The notes under the pieces are model-generated. The model did no database searches. It was not told the DNA's origin and saw only the letters and a list, made by a program, of their open reading frames with translations. Positions 44,078 through 51,974 of a stretch of 64,000 bases of DNA are shown one piece after another. Numbering within the stretch: the stretch's first letter is position 1; each line of letters begins with the position of its first letter. Origin of the DNA: an uncultured bacterium. GTDB taxonomy: Bacteria; Bacillota; Negativicutes; Veillonellales; Veillonellaceae. The translations under genes were made by a program, and so were the position numbers. The stretch spans positions 1 through 64,000 of the forward strand of contig CAJMLW010000006.1 in assembly GCA_905214495.1 (NCBI GenBank), read 5' to 3'.

Positions 44078-44809
44078 ATGGAATGGGCCGTTGAAGTTGA
44101 AGATATGACCGTAGCCTATACGACAAAACCCGTATTATGGGACGTAGATATGAAGGTCCCCATCGGTTCCTTAGCGGCCATCGTCGGCCCTAATGGAGCT
44201 GGTAAATCTACATTATTAAAGGCCATGTTAGGCCTATTAACAGTTATCTCAGGTAGTGTTAAGTTTTATATCGACCACCACCTTGCAATGGACAAAAAGG
44301 ATTACAAGAAAATCGCCTATGTACCTCAAAGCGGTAGCGTAGACTGGGATTTTCCTACTACCGTATTAGACGTTGTACTTATGGGCCGCTATGGTCATCT
44401 AGGTTGGTTCAAACGACCAAGTAAAAAGGATAAGGAGCTCGCCCTCTCCATGATTGAAAAAATGGGCATGAGCGACTATGTAAACAGGCAAATTCGTCAG
44501 CTTTCAGGGGGCCAACAACAGCGTGTATTCCTCGCAAGAGCCCTCGTACAAGAGGCAGATATTTATCTCATGGACGAGCCCTTCAAGGGCGTCGATAAAA
44601 CGACGGAACACGCCATTATCTCCCTATTACAAGAAATGAAAGCACGTGGCAAAACGGTCATCGTCGTACACCACGATTTAAATACGGTACCTCAATATTT
44701 CGACTGGGTAACGATGGTCAATAAGCAAACTATTGCCTATGGTCCCGTAGTAGATACCTTTACTGACGAAGCCATCGAGCGCACCTACGGCAAGGGGAGG
44801 ATTCTATGA
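44078..44809 (+). CDS. manganese/iron-type ABC transporter ATP-binding protein
   Basis: This 243-residue ATPase has Walker A GPNGAGKSTLL, Q-loop VPQSGSVDWDFP (typical of Mn/Zn/Fe transporters), signature LSGGQQQRVF, Walker B IYLMDEPF and H-loop VVHHDL. AAAGGAGG lies between it and the binding protein. The stop overlaps the first permease by 4 bp. Confidence 0.9.
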   Translation: MEWAVEVEDMTVAYTTKPVLWDVDMKVPIGSLAAIVGPNGAGKSTLLKAMLGLLTVISGSVKFYIDHHLAMDKKDYKKIAYVPQSGSVDWDFPTTVLDVVLMGRYGHLGWFKRPSKKDKELALSMIEKMGMSDYVNRQIRQLSGGQQQRVFLARALVQEADIYLMDEPFKGVDKTTEHAIISLLQEMKARGKTVIVVHHDLNTVPQYFDWVTMVNKQTIAYGPVVDTFTDEAIERTYGKGRIL

Positions 44810-45669
44810 CCATACTCCAATCCTATACGACACAGATGGTATTACTCGGCACGGCGCTCTTGGGCCTTGCCAGTGGTATTGCAGGCACCTTTGCAGTACT
44901 GCGCAAGGAAAGCCTCATCGGTGACGGCCTCTCTCACGCGGCACTGCCTGGTGTAGTCATCGCATTCTTGCTGACCGGTATAAAAGACATTGAGGTACTG
45001 ATTATAGGTGCTGCCCTGTCCTCTATCACTGCAGCGTGGCTTATTACCATCACCGTTGAAAACAGTAAAATCAAATTCGATGGCGCTCTAGCTACTATAC
45101 TATCTGCTTTCTTTGGTCTTGGTATGGTTCTACTCACCTACCTTCAAAGCCTAAACAATGCAGGTCAGGCGGGCCTTTCAAAATTTATATTTGGACAGGC
45201 CGCCACCATATTAGCCCGCGATGTGTACATTACATCGGCGGCAGCGCTCATCATTATCGTTTTAACAGCATTATTTTGGAAAGAGCTAAAACTCATCTCT
45301 TTTGACGTAGAATACGCTAAAACATTGCAAATTCCCGTCACCTTTACACTCATTTTATACAGATCACTATTGATCATGACCATCATCATCGGCATTCAAT
45401 CAGTAGGGGCGATCTTAATCAGTTCCCTACTCATTGCACCCGCCGTAGGGGCTCGTCAATGGACAAATAAGCTAGGTACCATGTGTATACTAGCAGGATG
45501 TTTCGGCATGGTATCTGCTATGGGTGGTACCATTTGGAGTACAACAGTACAAAAACTGCCTACAGGTCCTGCGATCATCGTCATTCTGTCGGTTATCGTA
45601 CTGTTGAGCCTCATCTTTGCACCTAATAGAGGCATTTTGTGGCAATTCCGGAAAAGAGGTGCCCCATGA
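44806..45669 (+). CDS. manganese/iron-type ABC transporter permease 1
   Basis: This 287-residue ABC-3 permease has eight or so helices. RKESLIGDGLSHAALPGVV near residue 35 and VGAILISSLLIAPAVGARQ near residue 200 are the expected conserved stretches. It overlaps both neighbouring genes by 4 bp. Two different permeases in one operon, as in TroC/TroD, suggest a heterodimeric channel. Confidence 0.88.
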   Translation: MTILQSYTTQMVLLGTALLGLASGIAGTFAVLRKESLIGDGLSHAALPGVVIAFLLTGIKDIEVLIIGAALSSITAAWLITITVENSKIKFDGALATILSAFFGLGMVLLTYLQSLNNAGQAGLSKFIFGQAATILARDVYITSAAALIIIVLTALFWKELKLISFDVEYAKTLQIPVTFTLILYRSLLIMTIIIGIQSVGAILISSLLIAPAVGARQWTNKLGTMCILAGCFGMVSAMGGTIWSTTVQKLPTGPAIIVILSVIVLLSLIFAPNRGILWQFRKRGAP

Positions 45670-46766
45670 CAGTACATACAGAGATTTTACTCATCGCCAT
45701 TGCAGTATCAATCGCGTGCTCTATCCCTGGTGTATTCCTCGTGCTGCGCCGCATGTCCATGATGGCCGACGCCATTACGCACACCGTATTTCTCGGCATC
45801 GTACTCGCGTTCTTCGTGACCGAAGACTTAAACTCACCTTTGCTTCTAGTAGGGGCAACGCTAGTCGGCGTAGGAACGGTATGGCTTACAGAGATGATTC
45901 ATAACACGGGCCTCGTCAACGAAGACGCATCCATTGGTATCATCTTCCCTCTCCTCTTCTCCATTGCCATCATCCTCGTCAGTCTCTATAGCGGCAACGC
46001 ACACCTTGACGTAGATACGGCACTTCTGGGGGAAATCGCGTTCGCTCCATTCGACAGATGGATTGTAAACGGCGCTGACTTAGGTCCTGTATCACTATGG
46101 ATTTCTCTAGGGGTAGCGGTCATCAACCTCATATTAGTTATGCTCTTCTACAAGGAATTGCAGCTATCTACCTTCGATCCACTATTAGCAGGGCTCTTCG
46201 GTTTCATGCCCGTCCTCATCCACTACGTGCTCATGACCATGGTATCCCTCACCGTGGTGGCCTCCTTCCAAGCGGTAGGTGCCATCCTCGTTATCGGTCT
46301 CATGATTGGACCTGCGGTTATCGCTTATTTATGGACGGACTCTGTGAAAGCCATGCTCATTAGCAGTATCATCATCGGCATTATCTGTGCCGTCATCGGT
46401 ACAGAAGTGGCTTTCACCCTAGACGTATCCATTGCAGGCGCTATCGCAACAACGATCGGTGTCGCTTTATTAATTGCCGTTATTTGCACGCCAAAGACAG
46501 GCTATATCGCAACCTATCTTCGGCAACGCCACTTGCGTCGTCACTATCGAGAAACGATGATGCTCTGCCACATCTATACCCATATGAACACACCTGTGGC
46601 AGCCATTGAAAACGGTATCGGTACCATTCACGAACACTTGAACTGGAAGCCAGACTATACACACCAAGCCGCATCACACCTTAAGAAACAAGGCTTGTTG
46701 TATGTAACAAATGGGTACTATATGCTGACCGATAAAGGTGTGGCGCAAGTTAAAGAAATTATTTAA
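45666..46766 (+). CDS. manganese/iron-type ABC permease 2 fused to a winged-helix domain
   Basis: This roughly 366-residue protein begins as an ABC-3 permease (RRMSMMADAITHTVFLGIV, VGAILVIGLMIGPAVIAYL). After the last helix, near residue 275, it adds about 85 cytoplasmic residues. These include a basic linker (RQRHLRRHYRETMM) and a winged-helix-like unit ending LKKQGLLYVTNGYYMLTDKG. The end resembles the DNA-binding part of MarR/DtxR-like proteins. Chlamydial YtgC-YtgR is a known permease fused to a DtxR-like repressor. Here the metal-binding and dimerisation part is missing. ATG 45666 overlaps the previous gene. Confidence 0.85.
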   Translation: MTVHTEILLIAIAVSIACSIPGVFLVLRRMSMMADAITHTVFLGIVLAFFVTEDLNSPLLLVGATLVGVGTVWLTEMIHNTGLVNEDASIGIIFPLLFSIAIILVSLYSGNAHLDVDTALLGEIAFAPFDRWIVNGADLGPVSLWISLGVAVINLILVMLFYKELQLSTFDPLLAGLFGFMPVLIHYVLMTMVSLTVVASFQAVGAILVIGLMIGPAVIAYLWTDSVKAMLISSIIIGIICAVIGTEVAFTLDVSIAGAIATTIGVALLIAVICTPKTGYIATYLRQRHLRRHYRETMMLCHIYTHMNTPVAAIENGIGTIHEHLNWKPDYTHQAASHLKKQGLLYVTNGYYMLTDKGVAQVKEII

Positions 46767-46856
46767 TAAACCATATGGGTTTTGGTAAGCACAATGATAG
46801 ACAAATCCGTATAGTTTAATTAAATGAATTGTAGAAACTTAATATTTTTCCCCATA

Positions 46857-46898
46857 AAAAAGAAGCTGAAATCAATACAAAGATTTCAGCTTCTTTTA
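46857..46898. terminator. terminator of the metal ABC operon
   Basis: AAAAGAAGCTGAAATC pairs with GATTTCAGCTTCTTTT and T-rich DNA follows; it can act in both directions. Confidence 0.9.
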
Positions 46899-46962
46899 TT
46901 TTAATCAATAGTGTTACAGACATTAAAAATAGTAGGATTCACGACCATAAATAAATTTTCCT

Positions 46963-47451
46963 CTACAATTCAAGGCGCATCTGATACCATTTGGCACCGC
47001 CATGATTCGACGTTGACGGCCCTTCATTTATAAAACCAAACTTGGCATAATAAGGGATTTTTTCTTCCTTACAAGTTAGAATAACACCCTTACGTTTTTC
47101 CTCTCTCGCAAGATTGATAAAAGCCTCAATTAACTTACCACCTACACCACGATTCCGGTATTCTGGCATTGTATTTAGGCCAAAAATCATCTGCCATGCC
47201 CCATCAGGATTGTGCATAGATGCATCAGCAAACATCTCATCGATTAGGATTTCATCATCCGTTACAAATCCATCGATAAAACCAATCGGCGTATCGCCAT
47301 CAAAGGCAATTAAAAACTGGCCTGCATAATGGTCTAATCGTTCCTTAAAAGCCTCACGAGGCGCCGCCTCAGCAGGCGGAAAACAAGTTGCTTCTATATG
47401 TGTCACTAAATCTAAATCTGCGGTTGTCGCTTTTCGTATTAATATATCCAT
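46963..47451 (-). CDS. GNAT-family N-acetyltransferase
   Basis: This roughly 162-residue protein has the acetyl-CoA binding motif A region LNTMPEYRNRGVGGKLIEAF and a C-terminal YYAKFGFINEGPS segment. The substrate is unknown. Start 47451 (GGAGAAGG upstream) is preferred over 47463. It is one of three unrelated GNAT genes between 46.9 and 49.6 kb. Confidence 0.8.
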   Translation of the reverse strand: MDILIRKATTADLDLVTHIEATCFPPAEAAPREAFKERLDHYAGQFLIAFDGDTPIGFIDGFVTDDEILIDEMFADASMHNPDGAWQMIFGLNTMPEYRNRGVGGKLIEAFINLAREEKRKGVILTCKEEKIPYYAKFGFINEGPSTSNHGGAKWYQMRLEL

Positions 47452-47502
47452 ATCCTTCTCCATCGCATCTACATATCTGTTTTAGTATATACCGTTTACA
47501 TA

Positions 47503-47543
47503 ACAAAGGCTACACGTAACTCTATGTACGTGTAGCCTTTTAT
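47503..47543 (-). terminator. terminator of the second GNAT gene
   Basis: AAAGGCTACACGTA pairs exactly with TACGTGTAGCCTTT around an 8-nt loop, with A/T-rich flanks. Confidence 0.85.
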
Positions 47544-47586
47544 TAACAATTTGCCCACCTACTTGCTATACAGATTATCCGACCAA

Positions 47587-48006
47587 TTATCTTTTTGTAT
47601 ATTTAGGTACATTACGATATTGCATCGGCAAAGAATTTTCTTTTATTTTAAAGCCATGCTTCTCGTAAAATAGTGCATTCTTACTATCACCAATCATAAC
47701 ATTAATGTACAAGTAAGACTTATAAGCGTCTTTCACCATTTCTAACAAATGACCAGCAATACCTTGGCCATGATTCTCAGGATGAACCAAAACATAATTG
47801 ATGAAGCATACCAGCTCGCTGTCATCCATGAAACGAATAAGACCAACTAAACGATCGCCGTCCCACGCAGAAATCACACGAGATGAATTCATTAGAGCCT
47901 TGTGTAGACGGTCTGGATATTTACCTACTACCCAACGAACAGACAGAAATAAATCTGCTACTTGCTGGGAAGTAAAAATTTTTTCTTCAGTATACTTAAT
48001 AGTCAT
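47587..48006 (-). CDS. GNAT-family N-acetyltransferase
   Basis: This 139-residue protein has VLVHPENHGQGIAGHLLEMV (Q/RxxGxG/A-type motif A) and a C-terminal FYEKHGFKIKEN. The substrate is unknown. It begins 14 bp after the end of the PD-(D/E)XK-like gene on the same strand and may be cotranscribed with it. Confidence 0.8.
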   Translation of the reverse strand: MTIKYTEEKIFTSQQVADLFLSVRWVVGKYPDRLHKALMNSSRVISAWDGDRLVGLIRFMDDSELVCFINYVLVHPENHGQGIAGHLLEMVKDAYKSYLYINVMIGDSKNALFYEKHGFKIKENSLPMQYRNVPKYTKR

Positions 48007-48020
48007 AAAAAACCTTCACA

Positions 48021-49094
48021 TTATCTAAACGTCCAAGGATTTCTTAAAGTAGCAGCCTTATTAAAGGTTAATGTGCATAGTGTAGGATTTTCACTATCTA
48101 AGTAAGCAATAAAAACAATTTTATCAATCATTTTTTCTTTTACCATCATCGCCTTTACAGCGTCTTGATGTATATATTGACGAAGCAATTCAGGAAGAGT
48201 AAACCGAATACTAAGGCTAGGACTCTCAGAATTATTAATAATTGGTACTATAATCCACTCATCGGGCTTTTCTGGATTAAAATGTATTGTAACGTCCTGA
48301 TGTGGATTAGTTTTCAATAACTCATTAAATTCTGAATTAGCTAGTAGAGGAATCATATATACACTATTTATTGTAGCCAAATATATAAATTGATTTTCAA
48401 TATTATTCTTTAAATCCATTATCAGATTTTTCAAATCAATATCAAATAAAGACTCATCCCAACAATAAGAAGATCTCCTATGATATGCCACTTCATCACG
48501 AATTAATTCTGAAAACGCCATTTTGAAACTATTAAATTGAGTATCATCTATATCTGAATTATCCATCAATGCATCTATTATTTGTTGAATGAGGTCTATG
48601 ATATCTTTATATACATCACTAGATAAATCAATTAAATGTATTTTATGAGCAATTGCATAACGTTGTGCAGGATCTGAAAAACCAGATGTAGAAAAGATAG
48701 CATAATGATATTGATAACGTTTAACAGATAATTGCTCTGTACTCAAATTTACAGTAGCGTAATTAGTATTAATATCATTTAAAATACCAACGCCCACTCT
48801 AACTCTATCAATACCAACTTTTGTGTTTGCATAACACTTTGCTTCTATAAATAAGCGCAAAGGATATACAAAGGGAGGCGTTATTTTAAAAGTCCCCAAT
48901 GTGTCAAACTGATGATAACCTCCACGTCCTCGAACATTTAAACCATTATGTTTACTTTCTATTTCTTGTTCGCCATGCGGTACACCAGGTTCATAAGGAA
49001 TATTGCACTCTGTAATTACTTCATAACCATTCACTTCAATAAGTTTTGATAATACTTTCTCTAAAAGGTATCCTTTTGCCTGCTGTTTATTCAT
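48021..49094 (-). CDS. predicted PD-(D/E)XK-fold nuclease-like protein
   Basis: In this 357-residue protein residues about 1-100 look like an Mrr/REase-type core. An N-terminal helix with KGYLLEKVLSKL and NGYEVITECN is followed by HQFDTLGTF and, after a beta strand, LFIEAKCY. The last two give the Asp and Glu-x-Lys of the PD-(D/E)XK site. The remainder is unassigned. It could be an orphan restriction or defence nuclease. No methyltransferase is adjacent, although an R-M island begins about 1 kb upstream on the same strand. Confidence 0.6.
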   Translation of the reverse strand: MNKQQAKGYLLEKVLSKLIEVNGYEVITECNIPYEPGVPHGEQEIESKHNGLNVRGRGGYHQFDTLGTFKITPPFVYPLRLFIEAKCYANTKVGIDRVRVGVGILNDINTNYATVNLSTEQLSVKRYQYHYAIFSTSGFSDPAQRYAIAHKIHLIDLSSDVYKDIIDLIQQIIDALMDNSDIDDTQFNSFKMAFSELIRDEVAYHRRSSYCWDESLFDIDLKNLIMDLKNNIENQFIYLATINSVYMIPLLANSEFNELLKTNPHQDVTIHFNPEKPDEWIIVPIINNSESPSLSIRFTLPELLRQYIHQDAVKAMMVKEKMIDKIVFIAYLDSENPTLCTLTFNKAATLRNPWTFR

Positions 49095-49148
49095 GCTAAA
49101 GCTCTCCTAAATTATAAGTGCAAAACATATTTCGCTACAATATCTTGC

Positions 49149-49595
49149 TCATATAGATAACATCTCCATAGGGTTATGATAATACGGCTCACATTCAATA
49201 AAACCATACTTCTTGTACAGATGGATCGCTGCTTGTAACGGTTCAATTGTATCTAATACCATCTCTTTATAACCAGAGTCCTTAGCATGGTCCATGATGC
49301 TTTCAATCAGACGATCACCGAGAGCATGACCACGACCCTCGGAACGCACATAGAGGCGTTTCATTTCACAACGGGTATCACTATGCTGATAATACGCCAC
49401 CATGCCGAGCACGACATCATTATCATCAATAGCAACCAATAATTCACCATTTGGTGCCGTATATTTTTCTGCTATATCTGCTAATTCCTTATCTAAATTC
49501 TGAAAGGACAAATCGCGACCAAGCCACTGCGTATACTCAGTAATCAACTCTTTTACTTGATCTAAATACGGTTTGCCATCAATAATTTTAATCAT
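49149..49595 (-). CDS. GNAT-family N-acetyltransferase
   Basis: This 148-residue protein has MKRLYVRSEGRGHALGDRLIE and an HLYKKYGFIECEPYY ending. This pattern resembles small cytoplasmic acetyltransferases with unknown substrates. It is monocistronic in appearance, 54 bp from the next gene downstream. Confidence 0.8.
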   Translation of the reverse strand: MIKIIDGKPYLDQVKELITEYTQWLGRDLSFQNLDKELADIAEKYTAPNGELLVAIDDNDVVLGMVAYYQHSDTRCEMKRLYVRSEGRGHALGDRLIESIMDHAKDSGYKEMVLDTIEPLQAAIHLYKKYGFIECEPYYHNPMEMLSI

Positions 49596-49625
49596 ATAAA
49601 CTCCAACGGATATAATACTCTACAA

Positions 49626-49949
49626 TCATTTTTCCCCATGTAGCTTATGTTGAAAGATTTCTTTTACAACCCCTTCACCAACAATATTACCGCTATCCAT
49701 GATAAGGAACTCTGTACCTACTTGTAGTGCAGAATAATCTATATCTTCGTTTACTGGCAACGCATTTGCACGTATTGATTTATCAAAGATAACATCTTCA
49801 CCATCAATAAAGTTTACACTTAACAGCTGATCAGAACCCTTTATAACAAGATGCGGGCAATACTTTCCATTATTCAGATTCGGTGGAGTTCTCCTCTTCT
49901 TGCTGAAGAAAGTAACTGTACAGCAAATAGTAAAATCTAAATCGCTCAT
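49626..49949 (-). CDS. small protein resembling an elongation-factor-type beta-barrel domain
   Basis: This roughly 107-residue protein has an N-terminal FTICCTVTFFSKKRRTPP, then GKYCPHLVIKG, LSVNFIDGEDV and a final VGTEFLIMDSGNIVGEGVV. The latter pieces look like a small beta barrel similar to the C-terminal barrel of EF-Tu-like proteins. Its role is unknown. ATG 49949 has GAGG upstream. It is coupled to a broken upstream frame, whose stop overlaps the 49961 ATG. Confidence 0.6.
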   Translation of the reverse strand: MSDLDFTICCTVTFFSKKRRTPPNLNNGKYCPHLVIKGSDQLLSVNFIDGEDVIFDKSIRANALPVNEDIDYSALQVGTEFLIMDSGNIVGEGVVKEIFQHKLHGEK

Positions 49950-49957
49950 GTTACGCC

Positions 49958-50152
49958 TCATTCAACTACATATACCATATCACCTTTAAAGTATATGTTC
50001 ATTATACAATGTACGGGATTCCCTTCGGTCCATAACCAACCTTGCAGCACAGCTCGTCCCCAGTTATAAGTCTCTACAATGACCTCAAATTCACTTTCAC
50101 TATACTCCTGCTGATACTGAGGCAACTCAATTCTTTTACCTCTGAAAGTATC
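49958..50152 (-). pseudogene. 5'-truncated or atypical-start ORF
   Basis: The minus strand is open for about 64 codons (GKRIELPQYQQEYSESEFEV, then WLWTEGNPVHCIMNIYFK to VYVVE) and stops inside the start region of the next gene. It has no ATG. A TTG start after AGAGGT is possible. It may be the end of a gene lost on insertion of the R-M island, whose last gene ends 27 bp upstream. Confidence 0.4.
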
Positions 50153-50178
50153 TTATTAACACACGAAGTACTTAACAT

Positions 50179-51441
50179 CTAAAAAATACGATTATTTTCT
50201 TTCATAAGGAAATCATACTTATTATCTTTAATTTCATCGCTATAAAAATAATCTATTTTATCAGCTAAACTAGCAAAATCCAAAAAATTAATTGACGAAA
50301 ACTCATCAGTTGAAAGCCCAGTGTTCAATACATATTTATAGTTTTCAAAATCATAAAACTTATTAGGATCTTCAGATATTAAGTCCAAGTAAATATTATT
50401 CGATTTTGATAACAAACAAATATATTGAAAGTCCCTATCTATATATTGTGTATTATTATCAGGATGTGCCATCGAAAAATGTTGATTTGGAGTTAACATA
50501 ATTAGGTTCTCTACAAAGTCAGCAATCTCAGGGTGTTCTGATTGAGCAAAAATATGATGAGCTTGTGTTGCTTTAATATTTTCGCTTGATTGATAAACTT
50601 CAGACAACCCCCCTGCTTGAATCTCATTATACTTACGAATAGCTTTTTTTGCCTTATTAACTGTATAGTTTTTGAAAGCCCTGACTTGCAATTGCACTGT
50701 TGTCGGTTCATGTTCCAATCTCGTAATCGTCTTATCTTTTCCACTAAGCTCATCTCGCCAATTCAAACGATTATATTGTAAATCATTTAACGTTATTATA
50801 TTCTTTGAAATTCTTCCTTTTTCAGTTCCTAATTTTCTTAATTTAAAAGCAAGAGGATTTAATACTTTAGTAAATATTCGCCCACATTCAGTTACACCAT
50901 TTATTTTAGTGTAAGTAATAGTAAAATGAATAAATGTATCTCTTAACTCTTTATAAGAGTCATTATTTTGTTTACTAAAAAATTTACTAAAAATATTAAT
51001 TAAATCACTATCAATCAATACTTTAGAAATATATTCATATAGAAAATTCAAAGCATTTATAGGACGTAACGCAATTTTATCTATTATTTGTCGATTATTA
51101 ATAGAGTAATAATATCTATTCTTTTCCCTCCTAACATTTAACACTTTGCTATAAGCTAGTAATTTAATTGGTTGTCCAAAATATTTATCATATTCATTCC
51201 CAGCTTTTAACTCAGGATCAGGCTTTGAAAAGATTTCAATAACATTTTCTCTAGCATAATCGCTATGCCAAATTTCTGATACAGTAAATTCTGAGCAGCC
51301 TGTAGCATCGACATATTCACATATACAATCTGCAATTATTGATAAAACATCATATGTACACTTTTGGTCTATCCAACGTGCATCCCCTGATTCTCTAACA
51401 TCATAATTATATCTACTAAAAAAATCTTTATATACATTCAT
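50179..51441 (-). CDS. HNH endonuclease, probable restriction enzyme of the R-M island
   Basis: In this 420-residue protein residues about 285-330 form an HNH/ββα-metal motif (TQAHHIFAQSEHPEIAD, then ENLIMLTPNQHFSMAH). The first 270 residues are unassigned and may read the target. The gene is very AT-rich compared with the flanking housekeeping genes. It lies 15 bp downstream of a 169-residue gene behind the methyltransferase, so cleavage by this protein is the natural assumption. Its site is unknown. Confidence 0.72.
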   Translation of the reverse strand: MNVYKDFFSRYNYDVRESGDARWIDQKCTYDVLSIIADCICEYVDATGCSEFTVSEIWHSDYARENVIEIFSKPDPELKAGNEYDKYFGQPIKLLAYSKVLNVRREKNRYYYSINNRQIIDKIALRPINALNFLYEYISKVLIDSDLINIFSKFFSKQNNDSYKELRDTFIHFTITYTKINGVTECGRIFTKVLNPLAFKLRKLGTEKGRISKNIITLNDLQYNRLNWRDELSGKDKTITRLEHEPTTVQLQVRAFKNYTVNKAKKAIRKYNEIQAGGLSEVYQSSENIKATQAHHIFAQSEHPEIADFVENLIMLTPNQHFSMAHPDNNTQYIDRDFQYICLLSKSNNIYLDLISEDPNKFYDFENYKYVLNTGLSTDEFSSINFLDFASLADKIDYFYSDEIKDNKYDFLMKENNRIF

Positions 51442-51456
51442 ATAATACCTCTGGAA

Positions 51457-51966
51457 CTATAGTGCCCAGCCTCTATTAAAGTGTTCTATAATAGTTTCAA
51501 TATCTTGATTTTGATCTAACGGTTGATCTTGCAACTCGCGTCTCAAGATATTAATTATACAGTTACGTTCACTAGGACAAACCGAACGAGTATAACCAGA
51601 TTCAGATACAGAAAATCTATATGTGGTAATTAAATGATTAATATATTTATTAGAATTTATTCTACGTGTAATGTTATTTCTACCTGCACTAGAAACTCGA
51701 CTCAAAGCAGGAATATAGTCATTAAGAATTTCTATGTCATTGTAATAATGAATTCTATATTCACGATTCCATGCACCATCTACATTATTCTGTTCAATAT
51801 GAATACTAATACTATCGTCAAATAGACTTAATTCACATCCGTGTCCACGATAATGCCTAATATTAGATAAAAAGCCCAATGTTTCTGCATATTCAATTAT
51901 ATTATTAAACCTTACCCCCGATATTCCCCAACGCGAATTATTTGTAGTGTAATCTAAACTAATCAT
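51457..51966 (-). CDS. unidentified protein of the R-M island
   Basis: This 169-residue soluble protein has no motif I recognise. Features are GISGVRFNNIIEYAETLGFL near the N-terminus, SISIHIEQNNVDGAWNREYR shown by HIEQNNVDGAWNRE, and a C-terminal acidic end. It sits 8 bp after the methyltransferase and 15 bp before the HNH gene. It may be an R-M accessory factor or a specificity or second nuclease subunit. Confidence 0.6.
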   Translation of the reverse strand: MISLDYTTNNSRWGISGVRFNNIIEYAETLGFLSNIRHYRGHGCELSLFDDSISIHIEQNNVDGAWNREYRIHYYNDIEILNDYIPALSRVSSAGRNNITRRINSNKYINHLITTYRFSVSESGYTRSVCPSERNCIINILRRELQDQPLDQNQDIETIIEHFNRGWAL

Positions 51967-51974
51967 TTTTCCCC

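Noticed and set aside
44806..46766. Second permease as a mere duplicate or frameshifted extra frame
   Set aside because: Both permease frames are intact, overlap by 4 bp, and have different but complete ABC-3 motifs, as in TroC/TroD systems.
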